Positions 21,137 to 31,439 of a stretch of DNA of 64,000 nucleotides are shown here, piece by piece. Below the pieces are notes generated by a model that was not told the origin of the DNA, searched no databases, and saw only the letters and a program-made list of their open reading frames with translations. A program made the translations under genes and the position numbers. Source of the stretch: Thinopyrum elongatum (taxonomy: Eukaryota > Streptophyta > Magnoliopsida > Poales > Poaceae); assembly GCA_011799875.1 (NCBI GenBank), contig CM022302.1:181962942-182026941 (forward strand), written 5' to 3'. Within the stretch, counting starts at the first letter, position 1, and each line of letters opens with the position of its first letter.

Positions 21137-23183
21137 GGACATCAATACTCAAGCATATCAGCAAGCAACCATGTCTTTCAAAATATCAACAATAAAGAAA
21201 GCTATCCCTAGCCCACTATGCTCAATCATTGATCCATTCATAAAACACACTCAAATATTAACTATGCCCAATGCACAAGTATGATAATAGTGTTCCCTAG
21301 TTGGTGCTTTATAAGAGAAGATGGAGACTCAACAAAAAAATAAATTGCATAAAAGTAAATAGATAGGACGTTCGCAGAGGGAAGCAGAGATTTGTAGAGG
21401 TGCCAGAGCTCAAAGTTGAAATTGAGAGATAAAATTGTTTTGAGAGGCATGTGTTTCCCGTCAACGAGAACGACCGAGAATTCCCAATACTTTCCATGCT
21501 AGATAAGTCATAGGCGGTTCCCAAACATAAAATAAAGTTTATTCATTTTTTCACCATTCTTTCACAATCCATGGCTAGCCGTATCCACGGGTGCCTTCCA
21601 TACCAACACTTTTCAAGAAATTTATTATTTGACAACATAAATAAAAAAACTCATTTCGGGACTGGGCATCCCTATTACCTTCCACACTCTCGTGCAATGA
21701 CAAGTGAATAAACACTCGTCTTGAGAATAAAATATCTAGCATGGAAAAATATTGGCCACCCCCTGCCGCTTCATGAGCGGTACGGGCACACAAAAAGGAA
21801 ATTCATTCTGAAAATTAGAGTTGGCACATACAAATTTACTTAGAACGGCATGGAAATACCGCATATAGGTAGGTATGGTGGACTCATTTAGCATAACTTG
21901 GTTTAAGGAGTTTGGATGCACATGCAGTATTCCCGCTTAGTACAAGTGGAGGCTAGCAAATAGATTAAGAAGCGACCAACCAAAAAACAAAAACGATCAT
22001 AAACAAGCATTAAACATAACTAACACCAAATAATGCACCACAAGTAGGATGTAATGTCATTGCATAACTATTGACTTTCGTGCTTGCATAGGGAATCACA
22101 AACCTTAACACCAATATTCTTACTAAAGCATAATTACTCACCAACATGACTCATACATTACTATCTCCATATCTCAAAACTATTACAAGGAATCAAGTTT
22201 ATAATATCCAATGATCTTCATGAAAGTTTTTATTATATCCCCCTTGAATATCTATCACTTTGGGACTAATTTCATATATTACCATTGCTACTAACAAAGC
22301 TCTCAAATAAATTTAAGTGAAGCATGAGAGCACATATTTCTTCAAAAACAATTTTCATCTCTCAAAATAATATAAGTGAAGCATGAGAGGATATTTCTTC
22401 AAAATTTTACTAACTCCCAAAATAATCTAAGTGAAGCATGAGAGCATATTTCTTCAAGAATTAAAACACCACCGTGCTCAAAAAGATATAAGTGAAGTAC
22501 TAGAGCAATTCCATAACTCAAAAAATTTAAGTGAAGCACATAGAGCAATTCTAACAAATCATAGAATAATTATGGCTCTCCCAAATAGGTGTGTCCAGTA
22601 AGGATGATTGTGACAAACTAAAAAGCAAAACAAGCAAAGACTCATATAAAACAAGACGCTCCAAGCAAAACTCATGATATGTGACGAATAAAAATATAGC
22701 TCCAAGTAAAATTACCGATGGCCATTAGAAGAAAAAGAGGATGCCTTCCGGGGCATCCCCAGGCTTAGTTGCTTGGTACTCCTTGAATATTACCTTGGGG
22801 TGCCATGGGCATCCCCAAGCTTAGGCTCTTTTCACTCCTTATTCCTTCATCCATCGTGATCTCACCCAAAACTTGAAAACTTCAATCACACAAAACTTAA
22901 CAAAAACCTTCGTGAGATCCGTTAGTATAACAAAGCAAATCACCACTTTAAGTACTTTTGTAAACCCATTCATATTTTATTATTGCATTATACCTACTGT
23001 ATTCTAACTTTACCATGGCTTATACCCCCCCAATACAATCCGTAGATTCATCAAAATAAGCACACAATGCAACGAAAATAGAATCTGTCAAAGACAGAAC
23101 AGTCTGTAGTAATCTGTACTTTAACCATACTTCTGTAACTCCAAAAATTCTGAAAAATTAGGACAACGTAGGAAATTTGTATA
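21137..23183. other. Y interior, non-coding
   Basis: No coding frame is supported over about 2 kb. It holds the tandem block at 22310-22560 and the palindrome-like GGATGCCCCGGAAGGCATCC region near 22740-22760 (minus strand). Confidence 0.6.
22310..22560. repeat. Short tandem repeat TAAGTGAAGCATGAGAGC
   Basis: About five degenerate copies at 22313, 22371, 22427, 22489 and 22529 (spacing 40-62), each followed by a version of ATATTTCTTCAA or AATTC. Confidence 0.85.
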
Positions 23184-23670
23184 TCAGTCTTGTGTAAAAA
23201 ATTCAGAGTTTTCGTCGCTTCTGTGATTTTTATAAGATTGAACACTCTCAAAATATGTGGGATTATTTTTACCTAGAGTTGACACTCTTCCAAGCCCACT
23301 TTCAATTTTATTGCAAACAAATTCATCATGAGGCTTAAATAAATTTTCAAGATCATAAGAAGCATCACCCCATTCATGATCATTACAATGAGTAGTGGAC
23401 ATAACGAAATTATCATCCACAAGCTTGTAGCTTTGCATATCATTAGCACAATTGACAAGAATTTATAATAACATTATTGCAATCATGCTTTTTATTCAAG
23501 GAGCTATCATGAATCTTATAAATTTCTTCTTCTAACACTTCATCACAATTTTCAGATTCATGATTTTCAAGCAAAACTTCATAGAGATAATCAAGTGCAC
23601 TCAACTCACTAGCAATTGGTTCATCATAATTTGGTCTTTTGAAAAGATTAGCAAGTGGATGAGGATCCAT
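23184..23670 (-). pseudogene. N-terminal ORF of element Y, frameshifted
   Basis: Starting at ATG 23670, the frame encodes MDPHPLANLFKRPNYDEPIA and an acidic stretch (ENCDEVLEEEIYKIHDSSLN) and stops at 23443. It resumes in another frame with ANDMQSYKLVDDNFVMSTTH and WGDASYDLENLFKPHDEFV, ending at 23184. This is the large low-complexity ORF of Sabrina-type elements, with no enzyme domain. It is AT-rich, unlike the GC-rich Tat-type elements to the right. The frameshift lies near 23440. Confidence 0.65.
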
Positions 23671-23920
23671 ACCAATAGATTTTTAGCAAGTGAAGATGCA
23701 AGCAAATAGAAGGCACATGGCAACACAAGCAAATATAGTAAAACAAGCAAAAGGCAAAAAAATGTATTTTTCTGAAAATGTTTTAGAAGTGGGGGAGATG
23801 AAAACGAGAGGTAAATGGCAAATAATGTAATTGCAAGGAGATGATATTTGTGATTGGGTACTTGATAAATGTTGGCGTCTCCCCGGTGCCAAAGATTGAC
23901 ACGTGAACGGAAGACTTGAT

Positions 23921-23940
23921 CCTCCCCAGCAACGGCGCCA
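23921..23940 (-). other. Primer binding site of element Y
   Basis: TGGCGCCGTTGCTGGGGAGG on the minus strand, the GGCGCC-type primer site usual in Athila-like Gypsy elements. Confidence 0.8.
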
Positions 23941-24861
23941 GAAATTCTTCTTGATTGCTTGTATATGCATTGGTATTTCCCCAAAGAGAAGAGGATGATG
24001 CAGCACAACAACAGTAAGTATTTCCCTCAGTTATGAAACCAAGGTTATCAATCCACTAGGAGGATCCACCCACACTATGTAAACAGCACATGCACACAAA
24101 TAACAAATACTTGCAACTCGACGCGTAAGAGGGGTTGTCAATCCCTCCTCGGTATTGAGATAGATTAAATTGTATGAGATTTGAGATATAGATCTAACAA
24201 AAACACAAAATAAAATAAATAAATAAAAAGTGCAGCAAGGTATTTTTGGGTTTTAATATGATAGGAAATAGACCCGGGGGCCATAGATTTCACTAGAGGC
24301 TTCTCTCGAGAAAATAGCATACGGTGGGTAAACAAATTACTGTTGGGCAATTGATAGAAGAGCAAATAATTATGACGATATCCAAGGAAATGATCGTGTA
24401 TATAGGCATCACGTCCAAGATTAGTAGACCAACTCCTGCCTGCATCTACTACTATTACTCCACACATCGACTGCTATCCAACATGCATCTAGTGTATTAA
24501 GTTCATGAAGAAATGGAGTAATGCAATAAGAACGATGACATGATGTAGACAATATATATTCATGTAGGAATAGACCCCATCTTTTTATCCTTAATGGCAA
24601 CGATACATGCGTGTCATGCCTCCTTCTGTCACTGAGATTGAGCACCGCAAAATCAAACCCATCACAAAGCACCTCTTCCCATGGCAAGAAAAATCAATCT
24701 AGTTGGCCAAACCAAACCAAAGTTTCGGAGAAGAAATACGAGGCTATAACAATCATGCATAAAAGATTTCAGCAAACACTCAAATAATATTCATAGATAG
24801 ATCTGATCATAAACTCGCAATTCATCCGATCCCAACAAACACACCGCAAAAATTCATTACA
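23941..24861 (-). repeat. 5' LTR of element Y, truncated by Max-2
   Basis: The sequence from the primer site to the Max-2 junction is the 3' part of the LTR. It is non-coding. The exact LTR end next to the primer site is uncertain by about 10 bp. The beginning of the LTR lies beyond Max-2. Confidence 0.6.
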
Positions 24862-24892
24862 TGAAAGTGCAACTAATCCCCGGGTGGTTTTG

Positions 24893-25324
24893 TAAGCTAA
24901 ATGGGCCACTGTTGGGCCTTGCCACGTGTTGACATATCATAGGTGCCTCTCTGTCCCAATGATGAGCTGACACGTGGTTCCTGTGGCCAATGAGAATTTT
25001 ACACGTGGAAAATCCCCATTGGTCTGGGCTGTTAACGGGTTATCGGACGCAAACCGGAACCCGATAGCTTAACGGCGACCCGTTACAGTGGAAGCCACGT
25101 GTCGGTTACCCTTGATGAAAACACTTCCATGACGCGGTATTTATGATCATGGAAGTGGACACTTCCGTGATGATAATTTCAGTATTGTCATGGAACACTT
25201 CTACGACAGCACAGGTATGACTATCTTGATTCTGTCATAAAATCGTCATGGATGTACATGCATGACAGAAAACATGACCTACTGTGACAAACACGTATCA
25301 TCACGAAAGTGTTTTTTTGTAGTG
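24893..25324. mobile_element. Truncated CACTA terminus
   Basis: The right end GTTTTTTTGTAGTG (CACTACAAAAAAAC reversed) at 25311-25324 is a typical Triticeae CACTA end. Inside it are ACACGTGT- and CACGTGG-type subterminal repeats and several CATGAC/TCATGA motifs. The left end is missing and joins Max-2 LTR sequence directly. It is a different family from CACTA-1 and CACTA-2. Confidence 0.75.
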
Positions 25325-25681
25325 TCGTGAGATACTTTGTGTGGTTGTGTGATTGATCATACTATGCTTAATGTGTGATTCATGCTTATCTCTATAATTA
25401 CTTGTGTATGATCATTCACTGATGTATTTGGTGATGCGTGCATGTTATTTCACTCTTATTATTTTCTGGGCTCCACCAAGATGTATGTGACATGGAAGAG
25501 TGACTCATGATCCTAATCGATTGTGCATTTGCATTCAAACGCAAATTTTAATTAATGCACAAATTTAGGGGGAGCTCTTGCTTATCACATACTTCTCAAA
25601 GCGACGATGTATTTCATTCATTTTATCATTTGTCGAAGCTTTGATCTACATGTTGTCATCAATTACCAAAAAGGGGGAGAT

Positions 25682-26308
25682 TGAAAGTGCAACTAATCCC
25701 CGGGTGGTTTTGGTAATTCATAACAACATATAGCTCATTGAACTAATATCCATTCAAGATAAATATTTCAGGAAGTTCAATGAATGGCATGGCATGGACT
25801 AGAGATGTGGACCCCTCAAAATGCTAAGGACAAATATTGGCAAAATCTCAAGACTCTTCATCTTTATTTTAGTGATCCAAGATCACATTGAGTCCATAGG
25901 AAAGTCAATACTATTAAAATGGGATGAGATGTTGCTTAATGGCTTGCTTGCTCAAATGCTTAGTGATATTGCTCCAAAACCCTCAGCCACTTTCTCCATC
26001 CAAATATGTCAAAAACCTAAACTCCAACCCGGCCCCACCGATTCTTTCTATCCGGAGCCACCGAGTTCGTATGACATAGCCACTACCAGAAACCCTAGCA
26101 ATTCGGTCTCACCGATATGGATCTCGGTCTCACCGAGATGGCCTTGCCAACACTCTATGACTTGTTGCATTTGTTTTGGTCTCACCGAGTTATGCAATCA
26201 GTCTCACTGAGTTGGCTTGACCAACTCTCTGTTGCCCTATTGCTTCACTTCGGTCTCACCTAGTTGATGCGATCGGTGCCACCGAGATGAGGTTTGCCCT
26301 AAGCCCTA
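25682..26308 (+). repeat. Max-2 3' LTR, first segment
   Basis: Directly after the AAAAAGGGGGAGAT polypurine tract. It aligns with Max-1 LTR bases 1-627 and ends GCCCTAAGCCCTA, where CACTA-2 begins. The final CTA is the target duplication. Confidence 0.93.
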
Positions 26309-26467
26309 CACTACTGCAGGTTGGTCCAAACGCGACAGTCCAATCAGAGACCCTTCGATGAAACTGTGTGTGTTGCATTAATCACAAACGGTGATGTAAT
26401 AAAATCGTCAAAAAAGATACAAAACGTTTGCGATGGCGGTGACATCAAACATGGTTCAGATTAGAGT

Positions 26468-26780
26468 TGTGTGTGCGATGCGTGGCATACGGTTAATCCA
26501 GCAGAACTATTTGCGATGAGGCAGAACAACAAAAACGGGTAGCCAGATGAGGGTGTGTGCGATATACGGCATACAGTTCACTAGGATGAACTGTGTGTGA
26601 TTAGCCAACACAATAGAAACGGTCAGCCAGATCAAGGTGTGTGTGATGGAGGGCATACAGTTCACTCAGATGAACTGATTGCGATGAGCCAAGACAACAG
26701 AAATAGTTCGACTGAATAAGATGTGTGTGATACGTGGCAAACAGGTCCATAATCAGAAATGTGTGCGAAGACCAATAATA
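26468..26780. repeat. 85-bp left subterminal repeats of CACTA-2, four copies
   Basis: GTGTGCGAT..(A/C)GGCATAC.GTT recurs near 26468, 26553, 26638 and 26722 (spacing 84-85). Each copy also has AGCCAGAT.A.GGTG and a TTTGCGATGAG-like box. It is homologous to the repeats of CACTA-1. Confidence 0.9.
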
Positions 26781-26948
26781 ACACACACGATTGCTGCTAA
26801 TGAGCCGTGTGATTTGCTCTGTCTACAGAAGAATAACATATATATATATAACTGAAATAAATGTCCAATTACATAAGTGACTATACAGATCATTCGCACA
26901 CACCTCAATAAACAATTGCATGCATTCTAAACTAGGAGAAATGATCGT

Positions 26949-27679
26949 CTAGTCATCTACTTCTTGTGACGCTCCCGCCACTGCTCTGTGGCTCGATCCC
27001 TCATCTAGGGTAGGAAGAAGACACTTCCTCATGTCAACAATCTGCATGTACATCTCGTAGCTTGTGTACATGTCCTTAGCCACGTACTTGACATGTTGTT
27101 CATCCAGTCTCTGATGCCAGACACTGTGCCAGGCATTCTTGTCCTTCTTGCTCTCATCCTTCATCTTCATGTAGTAGGGGTCGATGATGGCCGAGGCGAG
27201 GTCAACCAGGGAGTTCTGTTTGTTGTTGTCACTGCCCCAGACCTTGTAGTGGTCCTGGATGTTGACAAGATTCTGGCATTTCAAGCCTGAAACCTTGAGC
27301 GCTTTTAGATCATTGGTGGTGTCCACCGTACCGAAACTGTAGTCATAGCTGTTGATAAACCTAGAGAAATGCTCGCAAGGCCTTGTGGCCAGGTGGTAGT
27401 GGTAGACGAGGACGTCATGTCGCACGCACAACTGGGCGACGGCAACCTTCTGATCATGCCCAGCACGATCGATGGTGTACTCGAGGTCGAAGCCGACCAC
27501 TTGGTACTTGTCCTCAGCAAGCAACTGCTCCATAGTTTGGATGGAGCTCTCCACTGAGACCGGCTCGTTCGTGTACACCACCGAGAGAGCCTTCCCCTCA
27601 CGTGGGTGTCCACTATGTGATGCGTGGTGAACTGCCCCCCGTTGTTGTCGTCGGCCGCTGGGAGCGCCACTGGAGCCAC
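26949..27679 (-). pseudogene. Werner-type 3'-5' exonuclease carried by CACTA-2
   Basis: The main frame (27581-26949, 210 codons) has the DEDDy exonuclease signature. Exo I is GFDLEYT (D32, E34 of this frame), a central TTNDLKALKVSGLKC follows, and Exo III is YVAKDMYTSYEMY. The fold is that of the WRN/RNase D family, which removes nucleotides from 3' ends of DNA or RNA. Upstream, LPAADDNNGGQFTTHHIVDT reads in another frame to about 27679. One base lost from a G run (27594-27597 on the plus strand) would explain the shift. No ATG is found, so the start is unknown. The helicase part of WRN is absent, as in plant WEX-type proteins. It is transcribed toward the nearby transposon end. Confidence 0.75.
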
Positions 27680-28724
27680 GGGGAGCGCAATTGGAACCGC
27701 TGGATGTCCTCTCTGTATGTGTCGTCGTGCGTGTGCTTATTGTGTCGTGTGGCGCGAGAGATGAAGGTAAATGGCCGCAGGAATAAATGGGGGCCGGGCA
27801 CCCTGGATTCTCAGCGTGTCCGCATGGTAGTTTTTGCAGCGGGTAACTGCATCATGGCGCCACGCCCGGCGCAACCGCATGCATAATGGCAGCACGAACG
27901 TACGTGATCATGCGCCGGCCCCGAACACTGGCAGTGCGCATGGAGGGATGAGGGCAGAGCACCCGGAGGGACGCGTGAGCACAGCGCGCGTGGCGGGACG
28001 CAAGCAGAGCACACCGCGGCTGCCTCAACCGCGAGCAACCACACGCATAGATCAGTTGAACACGCAGGGAATGGTCGTCTACAAGCCGGCCAGCAGTTGC
28101 GACGATGCGTAGAGAGCGGCCGTGTGCTACTACCTCCATCTTCGTCTATTAGTCCCCTTTATATTCTGTGCCATATTTTGACCTTAAATTTAACCAACAA
28201 AATGTTGATGCATGTTATAAAAATTATATAATTGGAAACTATGTTCAAATACGAATCCAACGATATAATCTTTGGCGACATGCATTCGTATTTTATTAGT
28301 TAAATCTCTAGTCAAAATTTGGCACAAAAATACATAGACGACTTATAAACCAGGACAGGGGTAGTAGGTAATTAAATCGCAAACATTTTTTTATTAACTG
28401 TATGTGTACGTGTCCTTTCGTCCTCCTCTCGCACGTCTTGTCACCCCGCTGCCGCAGATGGCTTACAGCGCAAGCTTGCGCAGCGTACGGGGGCGTTCTT
28501 TTGGCCAAACAGTGGCTCGAAGTGATGCCAATGAATCGTCGGTGAGCCCGTTCCCGCGCAACCTCGCAGGTTCCTGCGCAAGCTTCCCGCCCGACTCGAT
28601 GAAATCGCCCAAAATCCCAATGCTTACCAGCCTGCTATATAAACCCTCACGGCCGGCGAGTCCTGCGTCGCATTTTCCCCTCCCTCCCTGTAGCTTATCT
28701 CGTCTGCTTCTCCCACAATCGCCA
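27680..28724. other. Spacer between exonuclease and the next CACTA-2 gene
   Basis: 27680-28130 is GC-rich (promoter side of the exonuclease). 28140-28400 is AT-rich and resembles a small insertion (the CTCCATCTTCGTCTATTAGT start is MITE-like), but I could not find its ends. 28440-28724 is the promoter and leader of the next gene. Confidence 0.4.
28636..28643 (+). promoter_or_regulatory. TATA box of the 28725 gene
   Basis: TATATAAA in GCTATATAAACCC lies 82 nt upstream of the ATG at 28725. This is a textbook plant TATA context and spacing. Confidence 0.65.
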
Positions 28725-29468
28725 ATGGCACCGGTCCGTCGTCGTCTCTCAGCCACTCTGCCGTCATCAGAGGACAGCTCCAGCTGGGAGGCTACACCGG
28801 GGTGGCGGCGCAGTCCCCGGCGTAGTGTAGTGCGCGTGGCGTCCCTGTTGGGAGTTCGCGGAACACCCACCACACGCTCCGCCGCCGCTGCCTGTCGGCA
28901 GCTGTTGCCAGCCGCCGTGGTCACCACACAACCATCGAAAGCCAGGGCCATCGCCCGCTCTGCCGCCGTGGCCTGAAGGCGGGAGGTGGCCGTCGTGGCC
29001 ACCACCCCACTGGCGGCCACCGTGGCCATGACCCGCTCTGCCACCGCGGCCCAAAGGCGGGAGGTGGTGGTCGTGGCCGCCACCCCATCCTTGGCCGCCG
29101 TGGCTGCCAGCCCACCGTCGACCGTCGGGGTCATCACCTGCTCCGCCACCGCCGCCCGAAGGCGGGAGGCAGAGGTGGAGGCCCGCACGTGCGTCAGCGA
29201 CCTTGCGCGCTACATTGAGTTCTTGCGGGAGGAGGAGGAGCGCCTCGTCGAGCATGCAAAGAGCCTTACCGCCGTCGTGGCCGCAACACACGCCGCCGCA
29301 GAGGCGAGGAATCGGGAGATCTACAAGGAGAACCACCGCTTCAAGAGGGGTCGTCTGGAGCGGCAGAGGGCGTTCGAGGTGAGCGTCGCTGAAGGTGCAG
29401 CAGCGACAGGCACCGTATTGCAGTTGTTCAGCTCGTCGGTAGGCTCCTCCTCCTCTACCTCTTACTGA
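28725..29468 (+). pseudogene. Alanine/valine-rich hypothetical protein of CACTA-2, one in-frame stop
   Basis: The frame runs from ATG 28725 (MAPVRRRLSATLPSSEDSSS) to TGA 29466-29468, with a TGA at 28974-28976. The stop falls in the first of three imperfect internal copies of (R/C)SA.AARRRE. The other two read CAA and CGA there, so it was probably CGA. The C-terminal half is a charged coiled coil (LARYIEFLREEEERLVEHAK, then EIYKENHRFKRGRLERQRAF) with a serine-rich tail. I recognise no domain. It lies between the exonuclease and the minus-strand gene at 30373-31018. Confidence 0.5.
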
Positions 29469-30372
29469 GCGCGGTCGGCAGAGGAGAGGCTGCTAGAAGT
29501 AGTACAAAGCCCCTCCGTAGTAGTAGTATTTAGGGGCTATTTTGTTCAGTTCATCTGACTATAGATGTGGTGGAACTGTACAACGTACATAAAATTAGCT
29601 AGTATTTATAGTTGAACTAGCTATTTCAGTATGTGGTTGGCAATAATTGGGGAAAAGTTTGGTCGGTTCAGCTGTCGAGTTGAACTGTTTGTATAAAAGA
29701 ACGACTGCTTAATCTATGAATGAAATGTATGCTTAATTACTGAATTTTAGTTGCAAAAATTAGATAGTGCTAGTGATTTTTAGCTGCATATTTTGACAAA
29801 TCGCAGTGTTACAAGCTTGACAAATGGCAATGTTACTAGATCAACAAATGTCAATCTTTCCAGTTTGACAAATGGCAATATACCCAATATGACAGATGCA
29901 AATCTTACCAAATTGTCTATACGTGCTTGCACACGGGTCATCCAAAACAACCGTTTGCGTTGAAGGGATGTACAAATCCTGCTCGACACATTTTCTCTTG
30001 GCTTAGCGCAGAAGTCTGGCTTTGCATACCGTATTCAATCTGAACCGTTTGCGTTGAAGAGATGCACAAATCCTGCACTGTGAATTTTCCCTTGGCTTAC
30101 CGAGGAAGACCATAGCTCTCACTTTGCATACGGGTATTCTATCTAAAACGTTTGCGCTCAAGAGCTGCACAAATCCTGCTCGGCATATTTTCCCCTTGGC
30201 TTCCCGGGGAAGCTGTCGGTTTGCATACGGGTGTTCTATCTAAAACGTTTGCAATGAGTGTTTTATATTTAAAAACCATTTACGTTGTTTTTAAAGAAAA
30301 TTGTTTGATAAGTCTGTACATTTAGAGAGAAAAATGCAAGTTCGTTCAAACCATATCTTTCATTCAGTCACA
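29469..30372. repeat. Spacer with tandem repeats of about 100 bp
   Basis: 29780-29910 has short repeats of TTGACAAATGGCAAT. 29930-30250 has three copies of a unit of about 97-102 bp, anchored by ACAAATCCTGC at 29971, 30068 and 30170 with CCTTGGCTT and a GTTTGCG box. No gene is supported. Confidence 0.7.
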
Positions 30373-31018
30373 CTACGAATTTATATTCATATGATCGAGA
30401 TACACTGATACAGTTTTAAACCCCAAAAAAAAATTCCGGCGGAGGCAGCGTGCCGCGCCGGCGTTGTCATTGTCATCCTCCGGGACGCCGTTGTGGAAGT
30501 CTTCAAGGCAGCACAGAATGTTCTTCACTTGGAAATCAAACATCATGTCGTCGCGCGATCGACGTGCAGTGCGCGGGAGGACGGCAACTCGCGGCGCTGC
30601 GAGGTAGCGGTCAATGGTGGCATCCCATGCCGCTGAGGGGGGGTGTGCGCATGGGCACGGGCGCGGCGGGTGCAGGCAAATGCACAGGGACCGGCGCCGC
30701 GGTGGGTACATGGGCGCGCACGGGCACGGGCACTGGCATGTACACGAGCTCGCATGGGTCCGCGGAGACCTTGCTAATGCCAGCAGCTTCCAGCTCTGTG
30801 ATAGTGCTCGGCGACCAGCCCGTCAATGCTACGGGGATGGTCGCTGGCGTGGGCGCGGGAATGGGAGCTGGGACGGGCGCGGGGGCATCAACCACCGCGG
30901 CCAGCTCGTTCAGGGCCATGTCCATGAGGCCCCATTCCTCCTTATTTTCTATCTCCTCCGGCTTGGAGTCAACTTCACCAAACTGGAAGAGTAGTGGCAG
31001 ATGATCCTTCTGCGCCAT
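30373..31018 (-). pseudogene. Proline/alanine-rich hypothetical protein of CACTA-2, frameshifted
   Basis: It starts at ATG 31018 (MAQKDHLPLLFQFGEVDSKP). An acidic start is followed by a proline-valine-alanine tract (AAVVDAPAPVPAPIPAPTPA) and a stop at 30611. In the overlapping frame the sequence continues as DATIDRYLAAPRVAVLPRTA and DFQVKNILCCLEDFHNGVPE to 30373, which looks like the true C-terminus. The shift fits a length change in the G run at about 30636-30643. It faces away from the 503-bp array, as the gene at 4839-5450 does in CACTA-1, but the proteins are not visibly related. Confidence 0.45.
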
Positions 31019-31439
31019 GGCATTGGTGGAGGTCTACAGGAGGGAGGGGAATGGGAAGCAAACAGTAAGGCCGCCCGTATTAAACAGCAGCTCGGGCGCC
31101 ATTAATGGAGAGGATGCGAGCAAGGCGGGAGGCCATGGAAGTCAAAGGGCTCACTTCCCAGTGAGCCTGCGCAGCGTATAGCTTGCACGCTTCCCGATGA
31201 GCCTGCGCATTGGAGGACAGCTTGCATGCCTCTCGGTCAGCCTGCGCACCGGACTACGCTCGCACGCTTCCCATTCAGTCAAGCAGCTGTCCGCACGACA
31301 CCTCCTATAGCCATTAAAAGAGAGACGTGGCGTCACGTTAATGGTTAACAGAACGCACACGATTTAAATTATTCAAACGTTTGAGATGTTAAAGTGGCAG
31401 CTATTTATTTCAAAATGCCTTTGATGTCTGTTATTCGAG

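Larger units (their letters stand above)
21132..24861 (-). mobile_element. Element Y: Athila/Sabrina-like Gypsy fragment
   Basis: The primer site TGGCGCCGTTGCTGGGGAGG (23940-23921, minus) separates an LTR piece on the right (23941-24861) from interior on the left. The interior encodes MDPHPLANLFKRPNYDEPIA, a start I recognise from Triticeae Sabrina-type elements. A long AT-rich untranslated stretch follows with the phrase AAGCTTGGGGATGCCC. X inserted at 21132 and Max-2 at 24862, so both outer parts of Y lie outside the window. The family is inferred by recall of the sequence type. Confidence 0.75.

Noticed and set aside
25821..26210. 129-codon plus-strand frame, with similar minus-strand frames at 8547-8825 and 16633-17080
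   Set aside because: They lie in the U3 of the Maximus LTR and recur only because the LTR recurs; no protein features.
28140..28400. Possible Stowaway/Mariner MITE
   Set aside because: The start resembles a MITE (CTCCATCTTCGTCTATTAGT), but I could not find a matching inverted end or a TA duplication.
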